A stretch of DNA of 64,000 nt from Leptotrichia sp. HSP-342 (GCF_041199995.1 NZ_CP165646.1:558001-622000), one strand, 5' to 3'; positions 29,326-40,238 are shown, counted from the stretch's first letter. The notes: generated from the sequence alone by a model not told the origin. Program-made: numbers and translations.

Positions 29326-32300
29326 ATGGTTAGGGATGTAATGATTGAAGATGAAGCTGTTAAGGTACGAATAAAGACTATATGTGAGGAAATCAGGGGA
29401 TTCTTGAATGGAAGTGGAGAGCTTAGGGGAAGAGTTTTTCGAAATGTTTTGCAGCAGATTAACGATTCTCAAATGAGAGAAGTGATGGAAAAAGAGGGCT
29501 TTCTTGAAACAGAAGAAGGGAAGACATTATTAAAATATTTTGAGTATATGTATAGTAATTTTTCTGATGAGCTTATTAAACAGTTTTTAAATTTTCCGCT
29601 AAAATACAAAATCTTTAAAATATTGAATTTTTCAGCTGAGTTTGTTAAGAGAGATTTTGAAAATAATTTAGAAATAAAGGATAAACAGCTCTTTTTAAAA
29701 AACTGTAAATATTTTTTGAAATATTTTGAAAATCTGGCTAATGAGTATATAGAAAATTATTTCTTGTATTCAGATAATTTCTTGCTAAAACTGGGAATTA
29801 TTATAATTATTAGAAACATTAATTTGAAAAATGAAGAAGAAATAAAAAAACTGGATACTATTTTTGTAAATTACATAATGTACAAAATTGATAAATATAA
29901 TATAAATATAATATTTGAAAAACATTTAGATAACAATGGATTTAAAAAATATGTAAAAAATATTAAAAGTCTAAATATAGGAAGAATCAGAAAATATATG
30001 GAAAAGATATTTTTTGATGTAATAAAAGAAAATGAAAGTGTATCGAAAGTCCTGTTTCAAGGGACTAAATTACTTATTATGGTTTCAGAGGTAGAATTTT
30101 CTTCAACAAACAATAATTACTACTATAAGAATAAGATATTTGAAAAATTAAAGAAAAACTTTGAAAAATATTCTTTTTCTCAGAAACAGAAACTTTATTT
30201 ACTTGTTAATTATGGCATGAGTATTATTTTTGAAAATTTTAGAGATTCACAGAAAATGTATGAGCTTCTAGCAGAAACAATAAGGGAAAACTCTGAGAAT
30301 GCAGTTGAGTTTATTCGGGATAATCTTAATGAAGATAGAATAAGTTATTCATTTTTACTACATTTTCTTATAAAAGAAAATCTAATTGATGAGAGAGTAA
30401 AAGATGAGCTTCTAGAAAAATCTGAGGATATGATGATACAGAAATTGAAGGAAATATTTGATACCAGAGTCTGGAAATGGGATAAAATAGAGCTAAAAAA
30501 TCTCGAATTTTTGAGAAAAGATAAAAATGAATGGGAAAATATAAGGGTAACATGTCTTGGAGTAAAATCTGGAAATATTCTTGTCTCAAAGGATAAAATA
30601 GTATTTTCACTTTTAAAATATTCCAAAGTTTATAAGAATATCTTCCAGTTTTTCATAAACTGTGTTGAAGGAGTCGAGTTATTTAACAATATATTCGATA
30701 GGTTTAGTATAGTTTATGAAATTAAGGATTTGCGTGAGATACTTGATGAAATGTGGAATTATGAACTTTCTATTAACTTTATAAATAAAAAATATTTTGA
30801 ATATATTGAAAAATCAAACTGTAATAACTATAATAATAAAATTTGGATAGAATTTCTTCACGAGCATGAGGAAGAGTTGTACAGAAGCTTTCATCGGGAT
30901 ATGATTTCTGAAAAAAATACAGAAAACTATGTGGAAATTCTTTATATCAAAAATAATACATTCAACTATAATCAGCTTCCTTGCCTTTTAACCAAATCGA
31001 ATCGAAATACTGCATATAAGATTGAAAAAATTCTAAAGGATAAGCAGGAAACAAGAGAAGAGATCGAAAAGCTGTTAAAAACTGGAATAGAGGAGATTGC
31101 ACTAGAAACAGCAGGTAATCTTGTAAGATATTGGAATAATGTACAGGCAAGGAAAAAGTTGGAAAATCTGTCAAATCCAAGGGGAATTCTTGAATATGTT
31201 GAAAGTTTGTATCTTCCAAAGCATGAAGAAAATGCGGTATTTAGCAAAGAAATTGACTACCATTCAGTGAGAATGAATGATAGCAATGAAAAAATTCCTG
31301 CTAATCTTTTGAAACTATATATTTCAGAATATATCTTATTGAATGAAATAAAATCTGTTGAAGTATGTAATAAAATTGAAAAGATTGTTCATAAAGGTGA
31401 TTTAAGAAGATTCGTAGAAAAAATTTTTGAGAAATGGAAGGATCTTAGATTTAATCCCAAATATAAAAATCTTTTTATTCCATTGATATTGACTGCTGAT
31501 ATGAAACAGCTAGATGGAGTATCGATAATTATCGATATACTTGTAAGTGAGTATAATAAAGTTGCAGTTGCGGCTTATGGTATAAGGGCACTTTCTTTGC
31601 GGAAAGAGATAAAAGAGACAGGAATACTTATAAAAAGCTTTATTGCAAACTACAAGGACAAACGAATAAAATCAGCTGCAAATGAAGCTCTTGACATGAT
31701 TGCTGAAAACAAAGGTATAAGTCGAGATGAGCTAAATGATATCCTTGTACCTGATTTTGGATTTCAAAATAACAGAGTAAGGATTCTTGATTACGGAACA
31801 AGAAAAATAAAGGTTGAGATTGATGCTTTCTCAAATCCGTCTGGAATAGTTATTTATGATGAGAATGGAAAAAAATTAAATATGTTACCAAAAGCAAATA
31901 AAAAGATTGGAGATATTGAAAGCATAGTTGAAAAATATAGAAGGGAAATTAAATACATAAAGAAGCAGCTGAAAGAAATTTATATCTCTCAAGAGATTAA
32001 TCTTATAAAGGCTCTTTTCTCACAAAGAAAATGGAAAGTGAAAAAATGGATGGAAATATTCATACATAACCCTGTAATGCAAAAATTTGCAATTCAGCTA
32101 GTTTGGGAGGAAATTGATCAAGATAGTAATTTAGTCAATACGTTCAGATATTCTGGAAATAGAAGCTTTTTAGTTTCTGATGAGACAGAACATGAACTTG
32201 ATAGTAAAAATAATATAAAGCTTGTTTATTTTCCTGAAATTTCTCAAAGTGAAACAGAAAAATGGAAAGAAAATTTTAGAAAAAATAAAATCATACAGCC

Positions 32301-32703
32301 AATAAGTCAGTTAAATATGCCTATTTATAAAATCACAGAAGAAAAACAGAAAAATAAAGAAATTGTAGATTATAATGTAAAGGAATTTTCTGTAAATATA
32401 TTTAGAAAGAAAAGTCCAAATTTAGGATTTGAGATTAATTATGAAAATAATGGAACAGGTTATGGAAGCCATTATTTAGATAAAGAAACGGGAATAAGCA
32501 TACTAATTATAACAAGTCCATTTTTTTCAGGAGAATATTCAAAGAAGCTAAAAATAGAAAAAATATTATTTTTAAAGTCTGATATAGAAATATGCTATGA
32601 AAAATCTCTTGAAAGCCAGGAAATAATTCCGTTGGATATAAAGGAAGTTCCAAAAAGACTGTTAAGTCTGGCATGTCTAATGGCTGAAACTTTAACTAAT
32701 TAA
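29326..32703 (+). CDS. DUF4132 (MolR-like) domain protein
   Basis: The protein of 1125 residues is cytoplasmic by sequence (no signal or membrane segment). The first 700 residues are helical and Lys/Glu/Asn-rich with no recognised domain. A HEAT-like helical stretch (VAVAAYGIRALSLRKE) leads into the C-terminal DUF4132 region. That region shows the family's order of blocks: a basic EYRREIKYIKKQLKE-like helix (here KYRREIKYIKKQLKE), LFSQRKWKVKKWMEIFIHNPVMQKFAIQLVW, a short beta section, LVYFPEI and IIQPISQLNMPIYKI. DUF4132 proteins include E. coli MolR; their function is not established, and no WGR domain is present here. The ATG at 29326 follows GGAGG by 10 nt and is preferred over an upstream TTG. 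Confidence 0.8.
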   Translation: MVRDVMIEDEAVKVRIKTICEEIRGFLNGSGELRGRVFRNVLQQINDSQMREVMEKEGFLETEEGKTLLKYFEYMYSNFSDELIKQFLNFPLKYKIFKILNFSAEFVKRDFENNLEIKDKQLFLKNCKYFLKYFENLANEYIENYFLYSDNFLLKLGIIIIIRNINLKNEEEIKKLDTIFVNYIMYKIDKYNINIIFEKHLDNNGFKKYVKNIKSLNIGRIRKYMEKIFFDVIKENESVSKVLFQGTKLLIMVSEVEFSSTNNNYYYKNKIFEKLKKNFEKYSFSQKQKLYLLVNYGMSIIFENFRDSQKMYELLAETIRENSENAVEFIRDNLNEDRISYSFLLHFLIKENLIDERVKDELLEKSEDMMIQKLKEIFDTRVWKWDKIELKNLEFLRKDKNEWENIRVTCLGVKSGNILVSKDKIVFSLLKYSKVYKNIFQFFINCVEGVELFNNIFDRFSIVYEIKDLREILDEMWNYELSINFINKKYFEYIEKSNCNNYNNKIWIEFLHEHEEELYRSFHRDMISEKNTENYVEILYIKNNTFNYNQLPCLLTKSNRNTAYKIEKILKDKQETREEIEKLLKTGIEEIALETAGNLVRYWNNVQARKKLENLSNPRGILEYVESLYLPKHEENAVFSKEIDYHSVRMNDSNEKIPANLLKLYISEYILLNEIKSVEVCNKIEKIVHKGDLRRFVEKIFEKWKDLRFNPKYKNLFIPLILTADMKQLDGVSIIIDILVSEYNKVAVAAYGIRALSLRKEIKETGILIKSFIANYKDKRIKSAANEALDMIAENKGISRDELNDILVPDFGFQNNRVRILDYGTRKIKVEIDAFSNPSGIVIYDENGKKLNMLPKANKKIGDIESIVEKYRREIKYIKKQLKEIYISQEINLIKALFSQRKWKVKKWMEIFIHNPVMQKFAIQLVWEEIDQDSNLVNTFRYSGNRSFLVSDETEHELDSKNNIKLVYFPEISQSETEKWKENFRKNKIIQPISQLNMPIYKITEEKQKNKEIVDYNVKEFSVNIFRKKSPNLGFEINYENNGTGYGSHYLDKETGISILIITSPFFSGEYSKKLKIEKILFLKSDIEICYEKSLESQEIIPLDIKEVPKRLLSLACLMAETLTN

Positions 32704-32747
32704 AAATTTTTGAATAAAAATTAAAAAAATAATAAGGAGAGAAAAAT

Positions 32748-33125
32748 ATGAATGGAAAGAAAAAGATAATATTATTTTTGGGGGCAGTTTCGTTAATTGC
32801 CTTTGGGAACTATAAGCAGTTTTTAAAAAATAAAGCAGAAACTGTGGCAAAAGAAAATAATAATGAAAAAGCTGCAGCATCAGTTGGAAATGTACAAAAG
32901 CAAAATTCTCAAAATAAAGAAGCTATGGCAGAAGTAAAATCTGTTCAACAGCCTCAACAACCTGTTTCACAGGCACAAGATAAACCATCTAATCCAAATT
33001 CACAAAATCTAAATGAAAAAAAACCTGAAACTAATCAAAATTCAGATGAACAAAGAAATAGTGGCGATTTAAAAATGGATTCAGATGTTAAAGACAAGTT
33101 TAAACTTGATACAGCAAAAAAATAA
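32748..33125 (+). CDS. Membrane-anchored or secreted Q/N-rich protein, unknown
   Basis: The product of 125 residues has an N-terminal hydrophobic segment (residues 5-19, KKIILFLGAVSLIAFG) followed by a disordered, Gln/Asn/Lys-rich tail with no domain (for example QQPQQPVSQAQ). AAGGAGAG lies upstream of the start. It is 45 nt after the DUF4132 gene and 27 nt before the ApbE-like gene, so it is probably cotranscribed. Function is unknown. Confidence 0.6.
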   Translation: MNGKKKIILFLGAVSLIAFGNYKQFLKNKAETVAKENNNEKAAASVGNVQKQNSQNKEAMAEVKSVQQPQQPVSQAQDKPSNPNSQNLNEKKPETNQNSDEQRNSGDLKMDSDVKDKFKLDTAKK

Positions 33126-33151
33126 TGCATAGAGTGTGAACAGGTGAAAAT

Positions 33152-34129
33152 ATGATGTATAAAGTTCAAGTGCGTTCATTATTTCATTCAGACATAAAAA
33201 TTAAAATACCCGAAACCTATGATGAATCAGTTTTTGATGAACTGTTTGGAATTTTGGAGGATGTGAATGAAAAATACAATTCCTATTCAGAAAATTCGGA
33301 TATTGATAAAATAAATAAAAATAGTGGGCATTTTGTAAAAGTAAATAATGAAACCATAAGTATTTTGAATAAAATTATTCATTTATCAAAAATTATTGGT
33401 GGAGAGTATGACATTACAATAATGCCTCTTATAAGACTGTGGGGTTTTTATAAACAAACCCCCATTTTGCCATCTTTTGATAAAATAAAAAAAGCGAAAA
33501 GGCTTGTAGATTATAAAAAGATAATTATTGATAAAAAGAAAAAGCGGGTAAAAATTGAAAAGAATCAGGAAATTGTAACAGGTTCATTTATAAAGGCGTA
33601 TGCAATAGAAAAAATGGTTCAGGAAATGAAAAAAATTGGGATAAAGGACGCAATTGTAAATGCTGGCGGGAGTAGTATCATTGCTATTGATGAATGGGGC
33701 ATTATCGCTGAAAATCCTGAGGAAGAAAAAGAAATATTAAGAAATGCCAATGGAATGCCTGTAAGAATAACAAAGTATGGGTATAATGGAAAAAATGAAG
33801 ATAATGATTTATTTGAAATAAAAATAAAAAATACAAGTTATTCCACTTCTAATCAGAAAAATACATATCTTTTGATAAATAACGAAAAATATGGACACAT
33901 TATAAGTCCCAAAACTGGCTTTCCATCTCAAAATAAACAAGTTGGAGTAATTACAGAAAGCGCTTTTTTTGGAGATATTATTTCGACAGGACTATATAAT
34001 CAGACACCAGAAAAATTTTATGAAATTATGGAAAAACTATCTAAAGAGATGGATATTTCAGGATTTTTGATTAATAATACAGGAAAGATATTTTATTTTA
34101 ATATGGAAGAATATTTTTGTAGAAAATAA
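33152..34129 (+). CDS. Divergent ApbE-like flavin transferase domain protein
   Basis: ApbE enzymes attach FMN from FAD to Thr residues of redox membrane proteins. Over 325 residues this protein keeps the ApbE order: YNSYSENSDIDKIN, the GGEYDITIMPLIRLWGF block, DAIVNAGGSSI, the HIISPKTGFPSQ loop and the C-terminal metal site D-IIS-T in FGDIISTGLYN. It differs at the usual G-G-I-A-K-G block, which reads GSFIKAYA. It also lacks the signal peptide or lipobox of most ApbE proteins, so it should be cytoplasmic. It may be active on a cytoplasmic target or have lost activity. It sits directly upstream of a ClC gene. Confidence 0.8.
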   Translation: MMYKVQVRSLFHSDIKIKIPETYDESVFDELFGILEDVNEKYNSYSENSDIDKINKNSGHFVKVNNETISILNKIIHLSKIIGGEYDITIMPLIRLWGFYKQTPILPSFDKIKKAKRLVDYKKIIIDKKKKRVKIEKNQEIVTGSFIKAYAIEKMVQEMKKIGIKDAIVNAGGSSIIAIDEWGIIAENPEEEKEILRNANGMPVRITKYGYNGKNEDNDLFEIKIKNTSYSTSNQKNTYLLINNEKYGHIISPKTGFPSQNKQVGVITESAFFGDIISTGLYNQTPEKFYEIMEKLSKEMDISGFLINNTGKIFYFNMEEYFCRK

Positions 34130-34150
34130 AAAAAGGAAGAAGGAAATAAA

Positions 34151-35833
34151 ATGGCAAAAGATGTTTTACATGAGCTAAGAGATATAAATTCGTTAAAGTC
34201 AAGGAGAAATAATGTAATACTAATATTCCTGTGTTTTCTAGTAGGAATTTTTTCTGGAATTATTGTGGGTACATACACATTAATATTAAAAAAGATGTCG
34301 ATTTTTAGAGAATTTTTTACAACAAATCTAGAATTTTATAAAATAGCTATTGGAATAGTAATCTTTATTATTATGGGATTATCCATACAATTTATGCTTA
34401 AAAAATATCCATTAATTAGTGGAAGTGGAATTCCGCAAGTCAGTGGACTTCTTACTAAAAAGGTAAAGTTTAGATGGTTTGGGGAACTTATTACAAAATT
34501 TGTAGGAGGAATATTAGCAATAGGGGCAGGAATGTCTATGGGTCGTGAAGGGCCTTCAGTGCATTTGGGATCTTTGGTTGGCTCTGGAGTGAAGGAACTT
34601 ACAAAACGCTCTGAAGTGGAAGAAAAGTATTTGGTAACATGTGGGGCGAGTGCTGGAATTTCTTCAACATTTAATGCGCCGCTTGCAGGAGTGATTTTTT
34701 CTCTTGAGGAACTTCACAAATTTTTCTCGCCATTATTATTAATCTGTACTCTTGTAGCAAGTGGAACTTCAAATTATGTTTCAAGAATGATTTTAGGCTC
34801 ACAAACTTCTTTTCAATACAATTTTGTGCTTCCAGAAGGTATACCGTATTATATATTTGCGATTATAACAGTTATTTTTTGCATTATAATTACAGTTACT
34901 GGAAAAGTATTTAGCTATTTTCTGCTTTTAACTCAAAAACATTATAGAAATCTGAAATTAAATAAATATATAAAAATATCAATATTTATGATAATAGCTT
35001 ATATTGTAGCAGTATTTTTTAGGGATATTACAGGAGGAGGACATGAACTTATAGAGGAAATGTTTGGAAAAAATGTAATGTTGAAAACAATCATTATAAT
35101 TTTACTTCTTAAATTCTTTTATACAATGTTTTGTTATGCAACAGGAGCACCAGGAGGAATTTTCTTGCCAATGCTTGTAGTAGGAGCTTTGATAGGAAAA
35201 GTTTATGGTGAAATATTGAATAATTATTTTTCAGTTCCAAATGAGATAATTGTACATTTCATGCTGCTTGGAATGGCTGCATATTTTACAGCAGTTGTTA
35301 GAGCTCCAATAACTGGAATTACATTAATTTTGGAAATGACAGGTAACTTTTCATATCTTTATATGCTAATAATTGTTTGTACAATAACTTATATTCTTAC
35401 TGAATTGCTTAAAATGGAGCCAATTTATGAAAGACTTTATTTTAATATGTTTCATAAGCAAATTTTAGAAGAAGATAAGGAAAAGAAAAGGATACAGAAA
35501 CGTGCTAAAAGATTGGAAATATTAGAAAAATGGTGGAAAAATAAAAAAATCGAAATTGGTATAAAGCCAGACGGGAAAAATGTAAAAGACAAGATAGTAA
35601 CACTTTTAATTCCTGTTGGAGCAAATTCCGAATTTGACAATAAGATGGTAAAAGAGCTTAAATTACCAGAAAATCTGTTAATCGTGAGCGTACGTAAAGC
35701 AGGAAAGGACAGTATCGCACGAGGAGATACATTGATTCAGAGCGGGAATCAGCTTGTGATTATTACAGATTACAGGACGGCACAGGAGTATGCCGGAGAA
35801 CTGAGGGAGAGAGGAATGAAAATAGTAGATTAA
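34151..35833 (+). CDS. ClC-family chloride/proton antiporter with C-terminal RCK_C domain
   Basis: The protein of 560 residues has about ten membrane segments (residues about 20-430). The three anion-pore signatures are present: GSGIPQV (91-97), GREGPSV (131-137) with gating Glu133, and GAPGGIFLPML. An internal Glu pair in NAPLAGVIFSLEEL corresponds to the proton-pathway Glu of E. coli ClC, so an H+/Cl- antiporter is likelier than a channel. After a charged linker, the last 75 residues form a TrkA-C/RCK_C ligand-sensing domain (NLLIVSVRKAGKDSIARGDT). It ends an operon of DUF4132, the anchored protein and ApbE-like protein; a shared function for them is not evident. Confidence 0.93.
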   Translation: MAKDVLHELRDINSLKSRRNNVILIFLCFLVGIFSGIIVGTYTLILKKMSIFREFFTTNLEFYKIAIGIVIFIIMGLSIQFMLKKYPLISGSGIPQVSGLLTKKVKFRWFGELITKFVGGILAIGAGMSMGREGPSVHLGSLVGSGVKELTKRSEVEEKYLVTCGASAGISSTFNAPLAGVIFSLEELHKFFSPLLLICTLVASGTSNYVSRMILGSQTSFQYNFVLPEGIPYYIFAIITVIFCIIITVTGKVFSYFLLLTQKHYRNLKLNKYIKISIFMIIAYIVAVFFRDITGGGHELIEEMFGKNVMLKTIIIILLLKFFYTMFCYATGAPGGIFLPMLVVGALIGKVYGEILNNYFSVPNEIIVHFMLLGMAAYFTAVVRAPITGITLILEMTGNFSYLYMLIIVCTITYILTELLKMEPIYERLYFNMFHKQILEEDKEKKRIQKRAKRLEILEKWWKNKKIEIGIKPDGKNVKDKIVTLLIPVGANSEFDNKMVKELKLPENLLIVSVRKAGKDSIARGDTLIQSGNQLVIITDYRTAQEYAGELRERGMKIVD

Positions 35834-35852
35834 AAAAATAATAAACCAAAAA

Positions 35853-35892
35853 AAGAAAACAGTGGAATTTTACTTTCACTGTTTTTTTGTAT
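35853..35892. terminator. Bidirectional terminator between the ClC gene and glpK
   Basis: AAACAGTG (35857-35864) and CACTGTTT (35877-35884) form an 8-bp stem with an A tract on the left and a T run on the right, serving both converging genes. Confidence 0.85.
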
Positions 35893-35902
35893 TTGTTATT
35901 TG

Positions 35903-37429
<1,527 letters not shown>

Positions 37430-37438
37430 TTATAATAA

Positions 37439-37466
37439 ATTATATCTTGAGAAAATTATTTGTCAA
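37439..37466 (-). promoter_or_regulatory. Promoter of glpK
   Basis: On the minus strand, perfect TTGACA (37466-37461) and TATAAT (37444-37439) hexamers have a 16-nt spacer. It is divergent from, and about 10 nt away from, the SemiSWEET promoter. Confidence 0.85.
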
Positions 37467-37475
37467 ATTTTTAAT

Positions 37476-37504
37476 TTGTAAAGCGATGGAATCCGTGATA
37501 TAAT
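37476..37504 (+). promoter_or_regulatory. Promoter of the second SemiSWEET gene
   Basis: TTGTAA (37476-37481) and TATAAT (37499-37504) have a 17-nt spacer and a TG one base before the -10. Confidence 0.8.
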
Positions 37505-37553
37505 ATAAAACACAACAAAAATTACTAAACTTTTTAAACACAAGGAGGGAAAA

Positions 37554-37817
37554 ATGAACAAAAAGAAAATTAACACACTAGTTGGCTCAATTGGGGCATT
37601 TATTGGAGTATTTGTATTCATAACGTATATTCCACAGATTATTGCCAATATAGGTGGACAAAAAGCACAGCCGTGGCAACCTCTTACTGCCTCAGTTTCT
37701 TGCTTGATATGGGTAATTTATGGATGGACTAAAGAACCTAAAAAAGATTATATTTTAATTATACCAAATGCAGCAGGGGTAATACTAGGATTTTTGACTT
37801 TCATTACAGCACTTTAA
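37554..37817 (+). CDS. Second SemiSWEET sugar transporter
   Basis: The 87-residue product has three membrane helices and the family motifs FITYIPQIIANI (PQ motif) and PNAAGVILGFLTF, with a Trp-containing second helix SCLIWVIYGW. It is a paralogue of the protein encoded at 5877 and would act as a homodimer. AAGGAGGG lies 7 nt before the start. It has its own promoter and terminator, and its divergent pairing with glpK hints at joint control by carbon supply (inference). Confidence 0.9.
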   Translation: MNKKKINTLVGSIGAFIGVFVFITYIPQIIANIGGQKAQPWQPLTASVSCLIWVIYGWTKEPKKDYILIIPNAAGVILGFLTFITAL

Positions 37818-37829
37818 TAAAAAATAACT

Positions 37830-37863
37830 TTAAAAGACTGTGAAAAAAACAGTCTTTTTTCTT
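37830..37863 (+). terminator. Terminator of the second SemiSWEET gene
   Basis: AAAAGACTGT (37832-37841) and ACAGTCTTTT (37849-37858) form a 10-bp stem followed by T residues. Confidence 0.88.
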
Positions 37864-37937
37864 TAACTTTTTATTTATATAGGGTATAATAAATACAGAT
37901 AAAAATAGAAATAATAAAAATTTGTTTAGGAGAGAAA

Positions 37938-38570
37938 ATGAAAAATAAAATAAATGTACTTGGATTAGGACCTGGAAATTTGGACTACACTTTACCAGTT
38001 GTATTAAAAGAAATTGAAAAATCAGATGTAATAATCGGTGGAAAACGTCATATTGAAAGCCTTGGAAAATATGCAGAAAACAAAGAATACTGCTACATTA
38101 ATGCTGATTTACAGCGAGTTCTGGATTTTATAAAAGAAAACCGTGATAAAAAAATGTCACTAATTCTATCAGGAGATACAGGTTTTTATAGTATGCTAAC
38201 ATTTATGCGAAAACATTTTGAGGCTAGTGAATTAAACGTAATACCTGGAATTTCCTCAATTCAATATATGTTTGCTAAAATTTCTGATTATTGGAATAAT
38301 GCTTTTGTATCGAGCGTCCATGGAAGAAATACTGAATATGTGGGAAAATTGCGTGAATATGGAAAAATTGGACTTTTGACGGATAAAAAGAATACCCCTC
38401 AAAGGATTGCAGAGGAAGTTGTCAAGGCTGGAATAACTGAAGCGACAATATATGTAGGAGAAAATTTATCCTATGAAAATGAAAAAATATGGGAAATGCC
38501 AGTAAAGGAAATGATGGAATATGAAAGAGATTTTGAAATGAATGTAGTGCTGGTTTTTTTACAGGATTAA
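37938..38570 (+). CDS. cbiE: Precorrin-6Y/cobalt-precorrin C5-methyltransferase, CbiE type
   Basis: The 210-residue protein is a SAM-dependent tetrapyrrole methylase. The N-terminal VLGLGPGNLDYTLP loop, the SLILSGDTGFYSM block and VIPGISSIQYMFAKI match the CbiE half of the CbiE/CbiT (CobL) system of corrin synthesis. CbiT, which supplies the decarboxylating C15 methylation, is not fused or adjacent. No other corrin gene is next to it; cbiB lies 6 kb away on the same strand. No cobalamin riboswitch is seen in the short upstream gap. Confidence 0.88.
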   Translation: MKNKINVLGLGPGNLDYTLPVVLKEIEKSDVIIGGKRHIESLGKYAENKEYCYINADLQRVLDFIKENRDKKMSLILSGDTGFYSMLTFMRKHFEASELNVIPGISSIQYMFAKISDYWNNAFVSSVHGRNTEYVGKLREYGKIGLLTDKKNTPQRIAEEVVKAGITEATIYVGENLSYENEKIWEMPVKEMMEYERDFEMNVVLVFLQD

Positions 38571-38602
38571 AGGAGTAAAGTAAAATTTTAAGGAGGGAAA
38601 GT

Positions 38603-39382
38603 ATGGATTTCATAATGCTTTCATGTAAAAAAAGATTTAAGAAAAGTTTGAAAATAGTATTTGCGGCAATAATATTTTTTATAGTCAGCATATTATCTTT
38701 TTCTGCAAAATCAGAATTTTTGGCAATTGGAAATTTGAAAATTGTAAGACAGGAACCACTTGTTATTAAAAGTGAGGATTTGAATATTACAATTGAAAAA
38801 AATGGAATTATAAAAGTAAATAGTGTTTATGTATTTCAAAATATTGGAAATTATAATGTGAAATCAACATTTATGTTTTGGCTGGATACAAATGTAGAAA
38901 AGACAGGAAAAGAAGATTTCAGCAATAAAAATACAAATAATCGTGGAAAATTTGTGCAGAATATAAAATTTCTTGCTAATCGTAAAAAAGCACAGAATTT
39001 ACGTGCAGTAATAAAATTTGATGAAAATATTTATCAAAATCAGATTATGGACAATATTCAGCGTGAATGGTTTGCAATTTCAAAAGTAATTCCGCCACAG
39101 GAAGAAGGGAAAATTGTTGTCCGCTATGATTTAGCAAATACTGGATTTTCACGGAATAAAGATTTTGTGTATAGCTTTGATTTAGTAGATAACTTTTTTA
39201 ATAAAAATAAGACAGAAGCTCTGAATATAAACATATATAACAAATCAAACCTGAAAATAAAAAGCATAAACTTTAAAGATTATAAATTTAGAAATGTTAG
39301 CAAGAGTAATACAAAAGAATATTATGAACTAGCTAAAAATGAAGTTAATCTAGATGGAAGACTTGTAATAAAATTTAAATAA
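38603..39382 (+). CDS. Exported protein of unknown function
   Basis: The product of 259 residues has a basic start and a hydrophobic segment at about residues 18-33 (IVFAAIIFFIVSILSF) that looks like a signal peptide. The mature part is beta-rich, with an early repeated pattern of short strands (LKIVRQEPLVIKSEDLNITI). No family is recognised with confidence; DUF4424-like exported proteins share the general look, but this is a weak impression. AAGGAGGG precedes the ATG by 7 nt. It lies between cbiE and rsmD in a same-strand run. Confidence 0.65.
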   Translation: MDFIMLSCKKRFKKSLKIVFAAIIFFIVSILSFSAKSEFLAIGNLKIVRQEPLVIKSEDLNITIEKNGIIKVNSVYVFQNIGNYNVKSTFMFWLDTNVEKTGKEDFSNKNTNNRGKFVQNIKFLANRKKAQNLRAVIKFDENIYQNQIMDNIQREWFAISKVIPPQEEGKIVVRYDLANTGFSRNKDFVYSFDLVDNFFNKNKTEALNINIYNKSNLKIKSINFKDYKFRNVSKSNTKEYYELAKNEVNLDGRLVIKFK

Positions 39383-39429
39383 ATCAACTTCTAAAAATGA
39401 AAAAATAAAAAACTTGAAAAGAGGAAAAA

Positions 39430-39993
39430 ATGAGAATTGTAGCAGGAACATTGAAAAACAGAAGAATAAAATCAAGGGAAGGAAGAGAAACTAGACCTAC
39501 GCTTGAAAGAATAAAAGAGGCAATTTTCAGTATAATTGGAGAAAAAGTCGTAGATACAAAATTTTTGGACTTGTATTCAGGAACGGGAAATGTCTCATTT
39601 GAAGCACTTAGCCGTGGCGCAAAAAGAGCGATTATGATTGAGGAAGATAAGGAGGCACTCAGAGTAATTATTGAAAATGTGAATCATCTTGGAGTGGAAG
39701 AAAAATGTCGTGCCTACAAAAATGATGTTTTTCGAGCGATAGAAATCCTTTCAAGAAAAAACGAAATATTTGATATAATATTTTTGGATCCACCTTATAA
39801 GGAAAATATTTCAACAAAAACGATTGAAAAAATATCAGAAGAAAATCTTTTGGAACGAGATGGAATTATAATTTCAGAACACAGCACATATGAGAAAATG
39901 ACGGATAAAATAGGTAATTTTGTGAAATACGATGAAAGGGATTACAATAAGAAGGTAGTTAGTTTTTATAGGTTTGAGGATCGAAAAAAATAA
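39430..39993 (+). CDS. rsmD: 16S rRNA (guanine966-N2)-methyltransferase
   Basis: RsmD methylates G966 of 16S rRNA (E. coli numbering) using SAM. The 187-residue protein is full length, beginning MRIVAGTLKNRRI with the RPT-ERIKEAIFSIIG block, the SAM-binding LDLYSGTGNVSFEALSRGA motif and the catalytic DPPY at 120-123. The start follows GAGGAAAA. The next gene, xseB, begins 24 nt downstream, so the two are probably cotranscribed. Confidence 0.95.
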   Translation: MRIVAGTLKNRRIKSREGRETRPTLERIKEAIFSIIGEKVVDTKFLDLYSGTGNVSFEALSRGAKRAIMIEEDKEALRVIIENVNHLGVEEKCRAYKNDVFRAIEILSRKNEIFDIIFLDPPYKENISTKTIEKISEENLLERDGIIISEHSTYEKMTDKIGNFVKYDERDYNKKVVSFYRFEDRKK

Positions 39994-40016
39994 AAAAATA
40001 AAGGAGAAAAATAAAA

Positions 40017-40238
40017 ATGGCAGTAAAAAAACAAAGTTATGAAGAAAATATTGCACAAATTGATGAAATTTTGGAAAAATTGGAAAGTGAGGAATTGTCA
40101 CTAGATGATTCAATTTCTGAATATGAGAAGGCAATTAAACTTATTAAAGATTCCGAGAAATTGCTTGAAGCTGGGGAAGGGAAAGTTATGAAGGTGCTTG
40201 AAAAAAATGGAAAAGTGGAAATGGAAGAGTTTGAATAA
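40017..40238 (+). CDS. xseB: Exodeoxyribonuclease VII small subunit
   Basis: The 73-residue protein matches XseB over its length: SYEENIAQIDEILEKLESEELSLDDSISEYEKAIKL is the conserved helical hairpin that binds the large subunit XseA. Exonuclease VII trims single-stranded DNA ends. xseA is not in the window. As in many genomes, xseB lies just before the polyprenyl synthase gene. Confidence 0.93.
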   Translation: MAVKKQSYEENIAQIDEILEKLESEELSLDDSISEYEKAIKLIKDSEKLLEAGEGKVMKVLEKNGKVEMEEFE

